Notes: a model not told the origin generated them from the letters alone. Numbered from the stretch's first letter, positions 52,129 to 61,120 are shown. The stretch: 64,000 bases of DNA from Salirhabdus sp. Marseille-P4669 (GCF_900240405.1 NZ_OEQK01000002.1:496001-560000), one strand, 5' to 3'. Numbers and translations: made by a program.

Positions 52129-53265
52129 ATGGAAAAAGAATTTACATTAATCGCAACAGCCGCTCAAGGACTTGAATCGATTGTAGCTGATGAAGTGCGT
52201 AAATTAGGATATGAAACGACTAGTGTAGAAAATGGAAAGATAATATATAAAGCTGATGCTCAAGGAATAGCGAGAAGTAATCTTTGGTTACGTACTGCAG
52301 ATCGAGTGAAATTATTAGTAGGGGAGTTTCAAGCAACTACCTTCGATGAACTATTTGAACAAACGAAAGCTTTACCATGGGAAGAATACATAGAAGAAGA
52401 AGGAAATATTCCAGTTATCGGAAAATCGGTTAAATCTACGTTATACTCTGTTCCTGATTGTCAAGCAATCGTTAAGAAGGCTATTGTAGAACGGATGCGT
52501 AAAAAGTATGGCTTGGCAGGCCGCTTAGAGGAAAAGGGCGCATTATATCGAGTTGAGATTGCTCTTTTAAAAGATAAAGCAACACTAACGATAGATACAT
52601 CTGGTTCTGGATTACATAAACGAGGGTATCGAGTGAAACAAAACGAAGCACCTCTTAAGGAAACACTAGCAGCAGCATTAATCCAATTAACCAATTGGAG
52701 ACCAAATGATCCTTTTGTCGATCCATTTACAGGGTCAGGTACGATTCCTATTGAAGCTGCACTGATTGGACAAAACATTGCCCCTGGTTTTAATCGTGCA
52801 TTCGCAGCAGAGGAGTGGGGGATTGTTCCAAGTAAAGTATGGGATCAGGCCTTAACAGAAGCAGAGGATTTAGCCAACTATGATCAGCCCATAGACATTA
52901 CTGGATCTGATATAGACCATCGAATGATCGAAATTGCACAAGGGAACGCACAAGAAGCAGGACTAGCCGATATTATTCAGTGGAAACAGATGCAAGTTCG
53001 AGATTTTAACCCGAAAGTGAAAAATGGTTACTTAATTGGCAATCCGCCATATGGAGAACGGCTAGGTGAGAAAAAAGAAGTAGAAGAAATGTATCGTGAT
53101 TTAGGAAATATAATGACGAACAATCCGGATTGGAGCGTTTATATTTTAACCTCTTATCAAGATTTCGAAAAAGTTTATGGAAGAAAAGCTACAAAAAAAC
53201 GGAAGTTGTACAATGGATTTATTCGAACAGATTATTATCAATATTTTGGCAAAAGAGAGAAGTAA
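52129..53265 (+). CDS. ypsC: THUMP-domain 23S rRNA guanine-N2 methyltransferase family (YpsC)
   Basis: A 378-aa RlmL/YcbY-type class I methyltransferase. Residues about 1-160 hold the ferredoxin-like and THUMP RNA-binding part (FTLIATAAQGLESIVADEVRKLGYE, LWLRTADRVKLLV). The catalytic domain has motif I DPFTGSGTIPIEAALIGQNIAPG and the motif IV tetrapeptide NPPY (GNPPYGERLG). Located after rnpB, as YpsC in Bacillus. The specific target base is inferred from the family only. AATGGAGG site upstream. Confidence 0.92.
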   Translation: MEKEFTLIATAAQGLESIVADEVRKLGYETTSVENGKIIYKADAQGIARSNLWLRTADRVKLLVGEFQATTFDELFEQTKALPWEEYIEEEGNIPVIGKSVKSTLYSVPDCQAIVKKAIVERMRKKYGLAGRLEEKGALYRVEIALLKDKATLTIDTSGSGLHKRGYRVKQNEAPLKETLAAALIQLTNWRPNDPFVDPFTGSGTIPIEAALIGQNIAPGFNRAFAAEEWGIVPSKVWDQALTEAEDLANYDQPIDITGSDIDHRMIEIAQGNAQEAGLADIIQWKQMQVRDFNPKVKNGYLIGNPPYGERLGEKKEVEEMYRDLGNIMTNNPDWSVYILTSYQDFEKVYGRKATKKRKLYNGFIRTDYYQYFGKREK

Positions 53266-53316
53266 TGGATTCTTTTTATGTATAATAGGGATAAGACAAA
53301 AGGGGAGTGAAATATT

Positions 53317-54819
53317 ATGACAAAGAAATATACCGAAACAGAACAGGAATTTCTTGATTTTTTAGCTGAAATGGAAGCATACAACGAAGGTATTCGCTTA
53401 ATGGCTTGGGATTTACGTACGAAAGCACCAAAAAATTCTGTTAAACAACGTTCGAAAACAATTGGTGTTTTATCACATAAAGTACATCAAATGTCTACTT
53501 CTAAAACGATGAAGGATTTTATTGAAGCATTAAAGAATGAAACGAGTGATCCTATTATTCATAAATCTATACTGGAATGTGAAAAAGAGTATAACCGTAA
53601 TGCCAAAATTCCAGATGAGGAATTTAAGGAATATGTGATGCTCCAGACTGAGGCTGAATCGGTGTGGGAAGAAGCGAGGGAAAAGGCGGATTTTGAAATG
53701 TTCCGTCCTTATCTAGAAAAATTGGTAGACTTTAATATTAAGTTTGCAAACTATTGGGGATATGAGAAGAATATTTATGATGCTTTACTAGACATGTATG
53801 AACCAGGTATTACAGTGGAAATCTTAGATAATGTTTTTCCGGCTTTACGAAATTCTTTAACGAACCTAATTAAAAAAGTTGAAAATGCAACGTATAAACC
53901 AGATACATCTAAAATTTTAGTTCCATTTTCTAAAGATAAGCAAGAAGCTTTTAGTATCGAAATATTAAAGGAAATGGGATATGATTTTAATTCCGGTCGA
54001 CTGGATGAAACGGTTCATCCATTTATGATCAATATTAATCCATATGACATTCGTGTAACGACAAGATACGATGAAAATGATTTTCGTATGGCTGTGTTTG
54101 GTACCATCCATGAAGGTGGCCATGCCTTATATGAACAGAACCTTAGTGAAGACCTAGTCGGTACACCGCTTGCAACTGGAACTTCGAATGGTATACATGA
54201 GTCCCAATCCTTATTCTGGGAAACATATGTAGCTCGAAGTGAAGCATTTTGGAATCGATACTTTGAAAGGTTAAAAACGTATGCGCCTGATTCCATTGCA
54301 AATCTTTCCAAGGAAGACTTTTATGAAGCGGTAAATGAAGTAAAGGCTTCCTTTATTCGAATCGAAGCGGATGAAATGACTTATCCACTACATATTATGA
54401 TTCGTTATGAATTAGAAAAAGGTTTGATCAACCGCGAGATTGAAGTAAAAGATCTCCCTAAGCTTTGGAATGATAAAATGGAAGAATATTTAGGGATCCG
54501 ACCAGAAAATGATCGGGAAGGTGTTTTGCAAGACGTTCATTGGGCAGGAGGAAGCTTTGGGTACTTTCCTTCCTATGCGTTAGGTTATATGTATGGTGCT
54601 CAACTTCGCCATGCGTTAAATAAAGAGTTTAATATGAACGAAGCAATCGAAAATGGGGAATTACATAAGATTAAAGAGTGGCTAACAAGAAATGTTCATC
54701 AATATGGAAAAAGGAAAGAACCGCTTGAAATTTTACATGATGTAACAGGCGAGGGATTAAACCCTGATTATTTAGTGAACTATTTAGAGGGGAAATATCA
54801 GAAAATCTATAAGTGGTAA
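53317..54819 (+). CDS. ypwA: Carboxypeptidase, M32 family
   Basis: A 500-aa thermostable-carboxypeptidase-1-type metalloenzyme. All M32 signatures are seen: HEGGH zinc motif (GTIHEGGHALYEQ), HES(Q)S (GIHESQSLFWETYV), I-R-x-x-A-D (IRIEADEMTYPLHI) and G-x-x-Q-D-x-H-W (GVLQDVHWAGGSFGYFPSYALG). A cytoplasmic peptidase trimming C-terminal residues. AAAGGGGAGTG site before the ATG. Matches YpwA near this place in B. subtilis. Confidence 0.96.
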   Translation: MTKKYTETEQEFLDFLAEMEAYNEGIRLMAWDLRTKAPKNSVKQRSKTIGVLSHKVHQMSTSKTMKDFIEALKNETSDPIIHKSILECEKEYNRNAKIPDEEFKEYVMLQTEAESVWEEAREKADFEMFRPYLEKLVDFNIKFANYWGYEKNIYDALLDMYEPGITVEILDNVFPALRNSLTNLIKKVENATYKPDTSKILVPFSKDKQEAFSIEILKEMGYDFNSGRLDETVHPFMININPYDIRVTTRYDENDFRMAVFGTIHEGGHALYEQNLSEDLVGTPLATGTSNGIHESQSLFWETYVARSEAFWNRYFERLKTYAPDSIANLSKEDFYEAVNEVKASFIRIEADEMTYPLHIMIRYELEKGLINREIEVKDLPKLWNDKMEEYLGIRPENDREGVLQDVHWAGGSFGYFPSYALGYMYGAQLRHALNKEFNMNEAIENGELHKIKEWLTRNVHQYGKRKEPLEILHDVTGEGLNPDYLVNYLEGKYQKIYKW

Positions 54820-54905
54820 GTATTAGAAAAGCATAATCATTGGACGAGGATAATAAACCAGTATTGCAAAACGGAATAGTTTAAAATTCTAGATAAGTGC
54901 ATAAG

Positions 54906-54954
54906 AAAAATCCAAACCAATACAAATTTTTGTATCGAGGTTTGGATTTTTTTG
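54906..54954. terminator. Bidirectional terminator between ypwA and the oxidase genes
   Basis: Stem AAAAATCCAAACC (54906-54918) with GGTTTGGATTTTT (54939-54951) plus inner pairing (TACAAA/TTTGTA), T-rich on both strands, between convergent genes. Confidence 0.88.
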
Positions 54955-54986
54955 TTCAAACTTTAGTTGAAATATATATTCTTTCC

Positions 54987-56642
54987 TTATATATTTCCAA
55001 TCGGCCATTTGAATCCAGGAGACCCTGGTGGTGCGTTTTGGATAATATCAATAAATGGAATCGTATATGCAATGAGAATCAATACGGCTGTAATTCCGAT
55101 CCATAGCTTCCAATTTTCGAATAACATTGGAGTGCGATCTACGCCATCTCCTTCCCGATATTCTGCAACTGGAAATTCCTCTATCCCAATAGGTGCTCGG
55201 AATGTTAAATAGAAGAATATATATACCATTAATAAAATCCCGATAAAGAGGATTGTTCCTCCGATTGCTTGCCCAATCTGATATCCAATCCACTCCTGCG
55301 CTTGCTCCGTTCCACCATACTCAGAATAAGAAGAACGTCGTGGCGCTCCGAGAAGCCCTGCTATATGCATAGAACCAGACATTATCGTCATACCAACTGT
55401 CCACACAATTGTTTGAATAATTCCTAATTTATTTATTTTCCTTGTCAATGTCCTTCCAGTTAACACTGGGATTAACCAATAAGCTATCCCGAAAAAGGTT
55501 AACATGACTGTTGTCGCAACAGTTAAATGAAAGTGTCCAGTAACCCAAATGGTATTATGAATAACACCATTTAATTGGTTCGAAGCATTGATGATACCAC
55601 CAGCTCCACCAGGGATAAATGCAGCCATACCAATAAATGGTGCTAAGAAGCGAACATCCTTCCAAGGTAGTTTTTTAAACCAACCAAGTTTACCTTTTGC
55701 ACCTTTCGCTCTACCTGCCATCTCAAAGGATGCAAACATGGAGAATGCGGTTAGTAGAGATGGAATAACTACCATAAAGGTTAGTACAACTTGGATGTAT
55801 TTCCAAAATGGATCAATTCCTGGCTCCGTCAATTGGTGGTGAAAACCAACTGGGATGGAGAATAATAAAAATAAAATAAAGGAAAGTCGTGCTAAAGAAT
55901 CACTGAATATTTTACCCCCAATAACTTTCGGAATAATTGTATACCATGCCATATAAGCAGGCAATAACCAAAAGTAAACTAGTGGGTGACCGAAATACCA
56001 AAATAGTGTACGACTAACTAAAATATCTATTTCTGTAACTAGCCCTAAGGACCAAGGAATAAATTGAATTAACACTGTAGCAGCTACACCTAATGTACAG
56101 ATAAACCAAATTAACATATTAATAACTACCATAAAAGCCATTAACGGTGATTTTTCACCTTTATGTTCTTTCTTCCAACGGTATAACTGATGAAAGTTAA
56201 TAAAGCAGGCAAACCAGCTACCAACTACTACTAATGCTAATCCAATATAAAAGGTTGGATGAGCTTGTAGTGGAGCATAAAAAGTATAAAGGACACTCGC
56301 TTTTCCTAATAGTATTGTCACTGCTGTCATAATCGTACCAACGAGCATAACAAAAAATCCAATCCAAGCCATTTTCCGCTCGAGGTTTGTCATACCAATG
56401 CTTTTACTCATCAGAGCATATTGGAAACCAATGATAAAGTAAGTGGTTAGGACAAGTCCTAATATAACTCCGTGTACGGTTAAAACTTGGTAATAATCGA
56501 TACCAAATGGCAATGTAAATTGTCCTGATCGTACAAATACTTGAAGTAACCCCATTAATCCCCCAATTAATAAGGATATAAAAGCGACCCACATAAAGGC
56601 CATTGCTAATCGTGATTGATTTTTAGGTATGCTTTTAATCAT
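54987..56642 (-). CDS. cbaA: ba3-type cytochrome oxidase subunit I
   Basis: A 551-aa haem-copper oxidase catalytic subunit of the B (ba3) type with about 13 membrane helices. Visible haem and CuB ligands: VHGVILGLVLTTYF, FGHPLVYFWLLPAY (CuB His cross-linked to Tyr type HPxVY), FHHQL, and VTGHFHLTVAT (two haem ligands). It is the terminal electron acceptor site for oxygen. The ATG overlaps the stop of subunit II by ATGA. Minus-strand operon of three genes. Confidence 0.95.
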   Translation of the reverse strand: MIKSIPKNQSRLAMAFMWVAFISLLIGGLMGLLQVFVRSGQFTLPFGIDYYQVLTVHGVILGLVLTTYFIIGFQYALMSKSIGMTNLERKMAWIGFFVMLVGTIMTAVTILLGKASVLYTFYAPLQAHPTFYIGLALVVVGSWFACFINFHQLYRWKKEHKGEKSPLMAFMVVINMLIWFICTLGVAATVLIQFIPWSLGLVTEIDILVSRTLFWYFGHPLVYFWLLPAYMAWYTIIPKVIGGKIFSDSLARLSFILFLLFSIPVGFHHQLTEPGIDPFWKYIQVVLTFMVVIPSLLTAFSMFASFEMAGRAKGAKGKLGWFKKLPWKDVRFLAPFIGMAAFIPGGAGGIINASNQLNGVIHNTIWVTGHFHLTVATTVMLTFFGIAYWLIPVLTGRTLTRKINKLGIIQTIVWTVGMTIMSGSMHIAGLLGAPRRSSYSEYGGTEQAQEWIGYQIGQAIGGTILFIGILLMVYIFFYLTFRAPIGIEEFPVAEYREGDGVDRTPMLFENWKLWIGITAVLILIAYTIPFIDIIQNAPPGSPGFKWPIGNI

Positions 56643-57145
56643 GGTTCATACACCTCCAAAACTGCAGTCATCATATGGTGACCAACACCACAATATTCAT
56701 TACAAACAATGGTAAATTCACCTACATTGTTTAGTGTTGTTTCATAGTCACTGATATAACCTGGTTCTAACATCATGTTGACGTTCGTCCCTGCAATTTG
56801 GAATCCATGGACTACATCCGTTGTCGTAGCCTGAAAGATTACATTAGCCCCTTTAGGTATACGTATTTTTCGAACAGGAACTCCTGCTTCATCTTTTCCG
56901 AAATTATAATTGAAGGCAGAAGCTAATATGTTCACAACATATTCGTTCTCTCCAATTTGTTGTACACCCAAGTTTTCATCCTTAAAGGATTCATGTGCTT
57001 GCACATTTTCTGGGTCTAGTGTTACTAAACAGCTCGGTGGCTGTGTTCCTTGATAAAATGCTCCTACCCCGAGCACAATTAAAAATACGAGTAACGAGCC
57101 GATACCAAAGGTTAGCCAAATTTTTTCATACCTATGCAGATGCAT
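56639..57145 (-). CDS. cbaB: ba3-type cytochrome oxidase subunit II
   Basis: A 168-aa subunit with an N-terminal membrane anchor (IWLTFGIGSLLVFLIVLGVGAFY) and a cupredoxin domain carrying the CuA site: VVHGFQIAGTNV (His) and CNEYCGVGHHMM (C-x-E-x-C-x3-H-x2-M). It accepts electrons from cytochrome c. A GGGGGAAT-type ribosome site precedes it. It lies between the 49-aa subunit and subunit I. Confidence 0.95.
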   Translation of the reverse strand: MHLHRYEKIWLTFGIGSLLVFLIVLGVGAFYQGTQPPSCLVTLDPENVQAHESFKDENLGVQQIGENEYVVNILASAFNYNFGKDEAGVPVRKIRIPKGANVIFQATTTDVVHGFQIAGTNVNMMLEPGYISDYETTLNNVGEFTIVCNEYCGVGHHMMTAVLEVYEP

Positions 57146-57175
57146 AGTTCATTCCCCCTAACCAACAAAAGTTTT

Positions 57176-57325
57176 CTAACGACTTAAAAAGAGACTGAAA
57201 GCACCTATCCAAGCAACAATAATAAAAACACCTATTGCCATTACGGAGATAAATGTCCCTTTTAATTCTGGTTCTTTCTCGTCATGAGCATTACTTGGTT
57301 GTTGTCCTTTCAAAACTTTAGCCAT
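57176..57325 (-). CDS. Small third subunit of the ba3-type oxidase (IIa-like)
   Basis: A 49-aa protein, easily missed because of its size. It starts at ATG 57325-57323 with MAKVLKGQQPSNAHDEKEPE, has one membrane helix (about residues 24-46, ISVMAIGVFIIVAWIGAFSLFL) and ends at TAG 57178-57176. GGGGGA and AAAGGAG lie upstream. It is 30 bases before subunit II on the same strand, the position and size of the single-helix subunit IIa of Thermus-type ba3 oxidases. The call rests on size, topology and context. Confidence 0.72.
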   Translation of the reverse strand: MAKVLKGQQPSNAHDEKEPELKGTFISVMAIGVFIIVAWIGAFSLFLSR

Positions 57326-57506
57326 TCGATCCCCCACTCCTTTCCTCTTTTTTCAATTTCATCATAGCCATAAAAAAACAGATGCGATAGATGATTTTCA
57401 TGTAATTCACATTTTTGTCATGATTCTGTTCATAAATATTTCAAAAATGTCAAACGAATAGTTCCAAGCTAAGGGGTAAAAATAACAAAGGAAGAAGGTG
57501 ACAATA

Positions 57507-58595
57507 ATGCCATATATCGTATCTACAGGTGTTAGCCTGCCAAAATATAAATTAAGCCAGGAAGAAGCAAAAGAGTTAATTCGTCATTTGTTTCCTCGAA
57601 AACAATCCGAATTAGAAAGATTGTTACCCGTATTTGATCATGCAAATATAGAGGAAAGGCAATTCATTGTCCCAGTTGATTGGTTTAAGGAGCGGCATTC
57701 ATTATCGGAAAGAAATCATCTCTATATAAAAGAGGCAATAAGCCATAGCATCGAGGCAATAAAAGACTGTATATCAAACAATACTTTTTTGAATAACGAT
57801 GTTGTACCAAACGAGATTGATTGCCTGGTATTTGTTTCGAGTACAGGAATCGCAACTCCAACTCTGGATGCATATTGCATAAATGAACTAGGCTTTCGTG
57901 AAGATGTAATACGAATGCCTTTGTTTGGATTGGGATGTTTAGGAGGAGCGGCTGGGGTCAGTAGAGTGCATGACTGGTTAACGGCAAATCCAAAGAAATC
58001 TGCGCTATTAGTTAATGTAGAATTTTGTAGCTTAGCATTCCAAAAGGAAGATAAACGGATAAGTAACTTTGTAGGTACGGCCCTATTTGGGGATGGTGTG
58101 TCATGTGCATTGCTAATTGGAGATGAAAGTGAATTAAAACAGAAGGGGAAGGGGGCTTTACCATATATTCATGCAACGAGCTCGAAAACAAAGCTAGATT
58201 CTCTAGATGTCATGGGGTGGGATATTAGGGATAGCGGTTTCCATGTGATTTTTGCGAAAAGTATCCCAAAGCTAGTAGATACATTTTGGAAAGAACACGT
58301 AATAGGTTTTTTGGTACAGAACAAATTAACAGTCGATGATTTTTCTTTCTTTACTGCTCATCCTGGAGGACAGAAAGTACTAGATGCGATGCAAACTGTT
58401 TTAACCTGTGAAAAAGAAAAGTTTGCATTTTCCTATGAAATTTTACGAAACCATGGAAATATGTCATCTCCAACAGTTATGTATTGTTTAAGGAAAGCGA
58501 TGTTATCGAAACCAGTTAGCGGAACGAACACACTTCTTACAGCCCTTGGTCCTGGGTTTAGCTCTGAAATCGTATGGTTGGAGTGGAAACAATGA
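57507..58595 (+). CDS. bpsA: Type III polyketide synthase, BpsA-like
   Basis: A chalcone synthase-fold enzyme of 362 aa. The catalytic triad context is visible: Cys in FGLGCLGGAAGVSRVHDW, His in TAHPGGQKVLDAM and Asn in LRNHGNMSSPTVMYCL. In B. subtilis the homologue (bcsA/bpsA) makes long-chain alkylpyrones from fatty acyl-CoA and malonyl-CoA. ATG 57507 is six bases from GAAGGTG. Its stop overlaps the ATG of the methyltransferase, so the two are coupled. Confidence 0.94.
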   Translation: MPYIVSTGVSLPKYKLSQEEAKELIRHLFPRKQSELERLLPVFDHANIEERQFIVPVDWFKERHSLSERNHLYIKEAISHSIEAIKDCISNNTFLNNDVVPNEIDCLVFVSSTGIATPTLDAYCINELGFREDVIRMPLFGLGCLGGAAGVSRVHDWLTANPKKSALLVNVEFCSLAFQKEDKRISNFVGTALFGDGVSCALLIGDESELKQKGKGALPYIHATSSKTKLDSLDVMGWDIRDSGFHVIFAKSIPKLVDTFWKEHVIGFLVQNKLTVDDFSFFTAHPGGQKVLDAMQTVLTCEKEKFAFSYEILRNHGNMSSPTVMYCLRKAMLSKPVSGTNTLLTALGPGFSSEIVWLEWKQ

Positions 58596-59104
58596 TTTAT
58601 ATTATGATCTGGTTCAGTATCGTTGGACAGCGATTAATAGAGTTGTGGGTGGCAAATCGCAATGAGAGATGGATGAAGGAAAATGGGGCTACGATTGTAG
58701 AAGAGGGAATCTATAAGTGGATTGTTCTTACCCATGTAACATTTTTAATGGCAATCCTAGTGGAAGGCTACTTATTTCACCATTTACAAAACAAGATTAC
58801 CGTTTTTGTGCTCTTTCTATTTCTTGTTTTGCAAGTTCTGAGAATGTGGTGTTTAACATCATTAGGAAGGTTTTGGAATACAAAAATTATTGTTCTGCCC
58901 AAAGTGGAACGTATTCGCAAGGGTCCATACAAATATGTTCGACATCCGAATTACATCATTGTTGGGTTAGAATTTATAATTATTCCTATCCTTTTTCATG
59001 CCTATGTGTCAGCCGTTCTCTTTCCACTTGTACATAGTGTATTAATGTATTATCGAATACCCGCTGAAGAAAGAGCATTAAAAAATAGAAGGGATATTAT
59101 TTAA
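58592..59104 (+). CDS. bpsB: Isoprenylcysteine methyltransferase-like alkylpyrone O-methyltransferase
   Basis: A 170-aa membrane methyltransferase of the ICMT family (YpbQ/BpsB) with four to five helices and the SAM-binding C-terminal motif GPYKYVRHPNYIIVGLEF then PAEERAL. It would methylate the polyketide made by the upstream enzyme. The start ATG 58592 overlaps the bpsA stop (ATGA); the open frame back to 58574 lies in bpsA. A hairpin follows. Confidence 0.9.
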   Translation: MIYIMIWFSIVGQRLIELWVANRNERWMKENGATIVEEGIYKWIVLTHVTFLMAILVEGYLFHHLQNKITVFVLFLFLVLQVLRMWCLTSLGRFWNTKIIVLPKVERIRKGPYKYVRHPNYIIVGLEFIIIPILFHAYVSAVLFPLVHSVLMYYRIPAEERALKNRRDII

Positions 59105-59137
59105 ACGGGCGCCTCACTCTTTCGGCAGGCGCCCGTT
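59104..59137. terminator. Hairpin between convergent bpsB and ypdP
   Basis: GC-rich perfect 11-bp stem AACGGGCGCCT (59104-59114) with AGGCGCCCGTT (59127-59137). The T tails are poor on both strands, but the stem is strong and the place is right. Confidence 0.65.
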
Positions 59138-59151
59138 ATACATTTGACCTA

Positions 59152-59829
59152 CTATTTATCGGTATTTTTCATTTTTGTTGCGAAATAGAAGAATGGTGTG
59201 TCAAGTAATGCGACGAGTAATTTTATAAAATAGGTGGAAATAAATATTTCTAGCCATATATCCATTGGCGTACCGAAAAAAGCAATGGAACAAAATACGA
59301 GTGTATCTAATAATTGACTAATTAATGTACTTCCATTATTTCGCAACCACAAATAGCTGTCACTAGGAAACTTTTGCTTTAGCTTGGTAAATAACCAAAC
59401 GTCTAAAGATTGACTAACAATATAGGCTGCTAAGCTACCTAAAGCAATTTGTGGTACTAGATTAAAGATGGTCTCCAGTGATTGTTGAACGGTATCATAC
59501 GGAGAGGGTGTGAATCTTAAAGCAATTTGCATCATAATGGTCATGGCAATTAAAGTGAAAAAGCCTAACCAAACTGCTTTTTTTGCTTCTTTTTTACCAT
59601 ATTTTTCATTAAGAATATCAGTCGCTAAAAAGATTGTTCCATACATAATGTTTCCAAGTGTTGCTGTGAATCCAAAAAGTTCCACTTGTTTTAATACTTG
59701 AATGTTCGCAACTACGGTTGCCATTCCTATCCAAACAAGTAATCCAGATTTACCAAAAAGCTTATAGATTGCTAAAATCATGATAAAGTTTACGATTGCA
59801 AACCCTATCCATAGGTATTCATTAAACAT
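59152..59829 (-). CDS. ypdP: Queuosine precursor transporter (YhhQ/YpdP family)
   Basis: A 225-aa protein with about six membrane helices of the VUT/YhhQ family, which imports preQ0/preQ1 for queuosine tRNA modification. Family features are LGNIMYGTIFLATDILNEKYGKKEAKKAVWLGF and the later RNNGSTLISQLLDTLVFCSIAFFG. ATG 59829 is preceded by AAGGAGGAA; the frame open to 59886 covers the leader. The leader carries a preQ1-I riboswitch candidate, which supports the substrate. Confidence 0.9.
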   Translation of the reverse strand: MFNEYLWIGFAIVNFIMILAIYKLFGKSGLLVWIGMATVVANIQVLKQVELFGFTATLGNIMYGTIFLATDILNEKYGKKEAKKAVWLGFFTLIAMTIMMQIALRFTPSPYDTVQQSLETIFNLVPQIALGSLAAYIVSQSLDVWLFTKLKQKFPSDSYLWLRNNGSTLISQLLDTLVFCSIAFFGTPMDIWLEIFISTYFIKLLVALLDTPFFYFATKMKNTDK

Positions 59830-59835
59830 CCTAAA

Positions 59836-59876
59836 TTCCTCCTTAGTTTTGATAACGCAGGATTTTTCGAACTGCG
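59836..59876 (-). promoter_or_regulatory. preQ1-I riboswitch candidate in the ypdP leader
   Basis: On the minus strand, a 5-bp P1 stem CGCAG (59876-59872) with CTGCG (59860-59856) closes an 11-base loop TTCGAAAAATC. It is followed by the A-rich tail TTATCAAAACTAAGGAGG, in which the Shine-Dalgarno is part of the element. This is the compact layout of preQ1-I, and the tail is close to that of known members. The ligand gene fits. The loop segment that should pair with CTAAG is weak, so the pseudoknot is not certain. Ligand binding would hide AGGAGG and reduce translation. Confidence 0.72.
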
Positions 59877-59939
59877 AAATAACCAAAGTTATACTATATA
59901 ATGATTATGCACATAAAACAAGAAATAAATTTAGAAAGC

Positions 59940-59970
59940 AAAAAACCACCAGAGGTTCGCCCTCTAGTGG
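59940..59970 (-). terminator. Terminator after the lytic transglycosylase gene
   Basis: Stem CCACCAGAGG (59946-59955) with CCTCTAGTGG (59961-59970), one G-U/A-C irregularity, followed on the minus strand by TTTTTTGCTTTC. Confidence 0.87.
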
Positions 59971-59977
59971 ATTTCAT

Positions 59978-60598
59978 CTATGCGAAATACAGACTCGTAA
60001 CTTTTTGAACATAGTTTTGTGTTTCCTCAAATGGAGGAATACCACCATATTTATCAACATTTCCAGGTCCTGCATTATATGCCGCCAATGCCTTTGTAAT
60101 ATCGCCATCATATCGATTCAACATATCACGTAAATACTTCGTTCCACCTTCAATGTTTTGCTTTGCATCAAAGGAATTTGTAACTCCTAGGCTTCTAGCA
60201 GTAGTAGGCATTAGCTGCATTAAGCCTTGCGCTCCAGCATGACTAACAGCACTGGGATTAAAGTTGCTTTCGGTTTGAACAACGGAGCGGATAAGATTCG
60301 GATCCACACCATACTTAGTCCCAGCCTCTTGTATGAAACTTTCAATTTCCGACGAACCATATTGCTTTGTTACGGTATGTTGCACGTTCGGCGAATAATT
60401 AGAATGCAATTGGTAAAGGGTGCTTGGGTTAAAAGTAGCTGTATTCTGACTAGGAAAGGTGGTGTTTCCGTTTGTCAGCTGACTTTGTAATATTTGTTGA
60501 AAAGCTTGTCCCATTGAGGAACCAGGATTGGATTGATTATTTGTAAAAAGCTGTATAGCTTGTAGTTGCATAAAGGTTTGTAAATAACGGATGTCCAT
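59978..60598 (-). CDS. Lytic transglycosylase, SLT domain
   Basis: A 206-aa protein whose last 120 residues form a lysozyme-like SLT domain: catalytic Glu in [30 protein letters not shown], then [13 protein letters not shown] and [28 protein letters not shown]. The N-terminal 80 residues are Gln/Asn/Ser-rich and lack a clear signal peptide. It would cut peptidoglycan glycan strands. ATG 60598 has AAGGAG upstream. Similar to B. subtilis CwlQ/YjbJ-type proteins. Confidence 0.92.
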   Translation of the reverse strand: MDIRYLQTFMQLQAIQLFTNNQSNPGSSMGQAFQQILQSQLTNGNTTFPSQNTATFNPSTLYQLHSNYSPNVQHTVTKQYGSSEIESFIQEAGTKYGVDPNLIRSVVQTESNFNPSAVSHAGAQGLMQLMPTTARSLGVTNSFDAKQNIEGGTKYLRDMLNRYDGDITKALAAYNAGPGNVDKYGGIPPFEETQNYVQKVTSLYFA

Positions 60599-60677
60599 TG
60601 CTATCTCCTTCCTTAACACTCTAATAACTAGTTTACTAGGGTTTTAGAAGAAAAACAATCCTAATAATATGGTCATC

Positions 60678-60713
60678 AAAAATAAAGGACGGCAATCCGA
60701 ATAGGATTGCCGT
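60678..60713 (-). terminator. Terminator after the cold-shock gene
   Basis: Perfect 10-bp stem ACGGCAATCC (60689-60698) with GGATTGCCGT (60704-60713), then on the minus strand CCTTTATTTTTG. Confidence 0.85.
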
Positions 60714-60728
60714 TTATATTAGTATTTT

Positions 60729-60929
60729 TTATAGTTTTGTAACATTTGCAGCTTGAGGGCCACGGTCACCTTCTACAATTTCAAATTGCACATTTTGACC
60801 TTCTTCTAGCGTTTTGAATCCTTCTTGTTGGATTGCAGAGTAATGTACGAATACATCGTCTCCACCTTCCACTTGAATAAATCCATAACCTTTCTCTGCA
60901 TTGAACCATTTTACTACACCATTTTGCAT
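60729..60929 (-). CDS. csp: Cold-shock protein (CspA/CspB family)
   Basis: A 66-aa single-strand nucleic acid-binding protein with RNP1 KGYGFIQV and RNP2 VFVHYSAI, and the start [17 protein letters not shown]. It acts as an RNA chaperone. AGGAGGA is eight bases from ATG 60929; the frame open to 60956 is leader. Which csp paralogue it is cannot be told. It has a long structured leader (see separate entries). Confidence 0.96.
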   Translation of the reverse strand: MQNGVVKWFNAEKGYGFIQVEGGDDVFVHYSAIQQEGFKTLEEGQNVQFEIVEGDRGPQAANVTKL

Positions 60930-61115
60930 AATTAAAATCCTCCTAAAATCTTTCACAAAAAAATGTGGTTATTTCACAAATAAGTATGAAAGATACAAGA
61001 AGCTAAAAGTAGCCTAACAAAAAGAGGTAACTTCCATAGAAGTGAAGGACACAAAATCCAATACTTCTATTTGAAGTTACCTGTCTTTCGCGAATCCTTA
61101 CATACTCTATTTGTA
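60930..61115 (-). promoter_or_regulatory. Long structured leader of the cold-shock gene with attenuator-like hairpin
   Basis: About 185 bases separate the promoter at 61121-61149 from the csp start. First on the transcript comes an 18-bp hairpin: AGGTAACTTC+ATAGAAGT (61025-61043) with ACTTCTAT+GAAGTTACCT (61063-61082), followed on the minus strand by CTTTTTG, the form of an intrinsic terminator. Then a second hairpin pairs ATCTTTCA (60948-60955) with TGAAAGAT (60987-60994) just before the ribosome site. Long structured leaders are characteristic of csp genes. Confidence 0.68.
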
Positions 61116-61120
61116 GTTTT

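Noticed and set aside
57326-57506. FNR- or Rex-type site in the oxidase/polyketide synthase divergent region
   Set aside because: Only half-sites such as TGTGAATTACA are seen, without the full consensus of either regulator; a TTGACA on the minus strand near 57450 also lacks a good -10.
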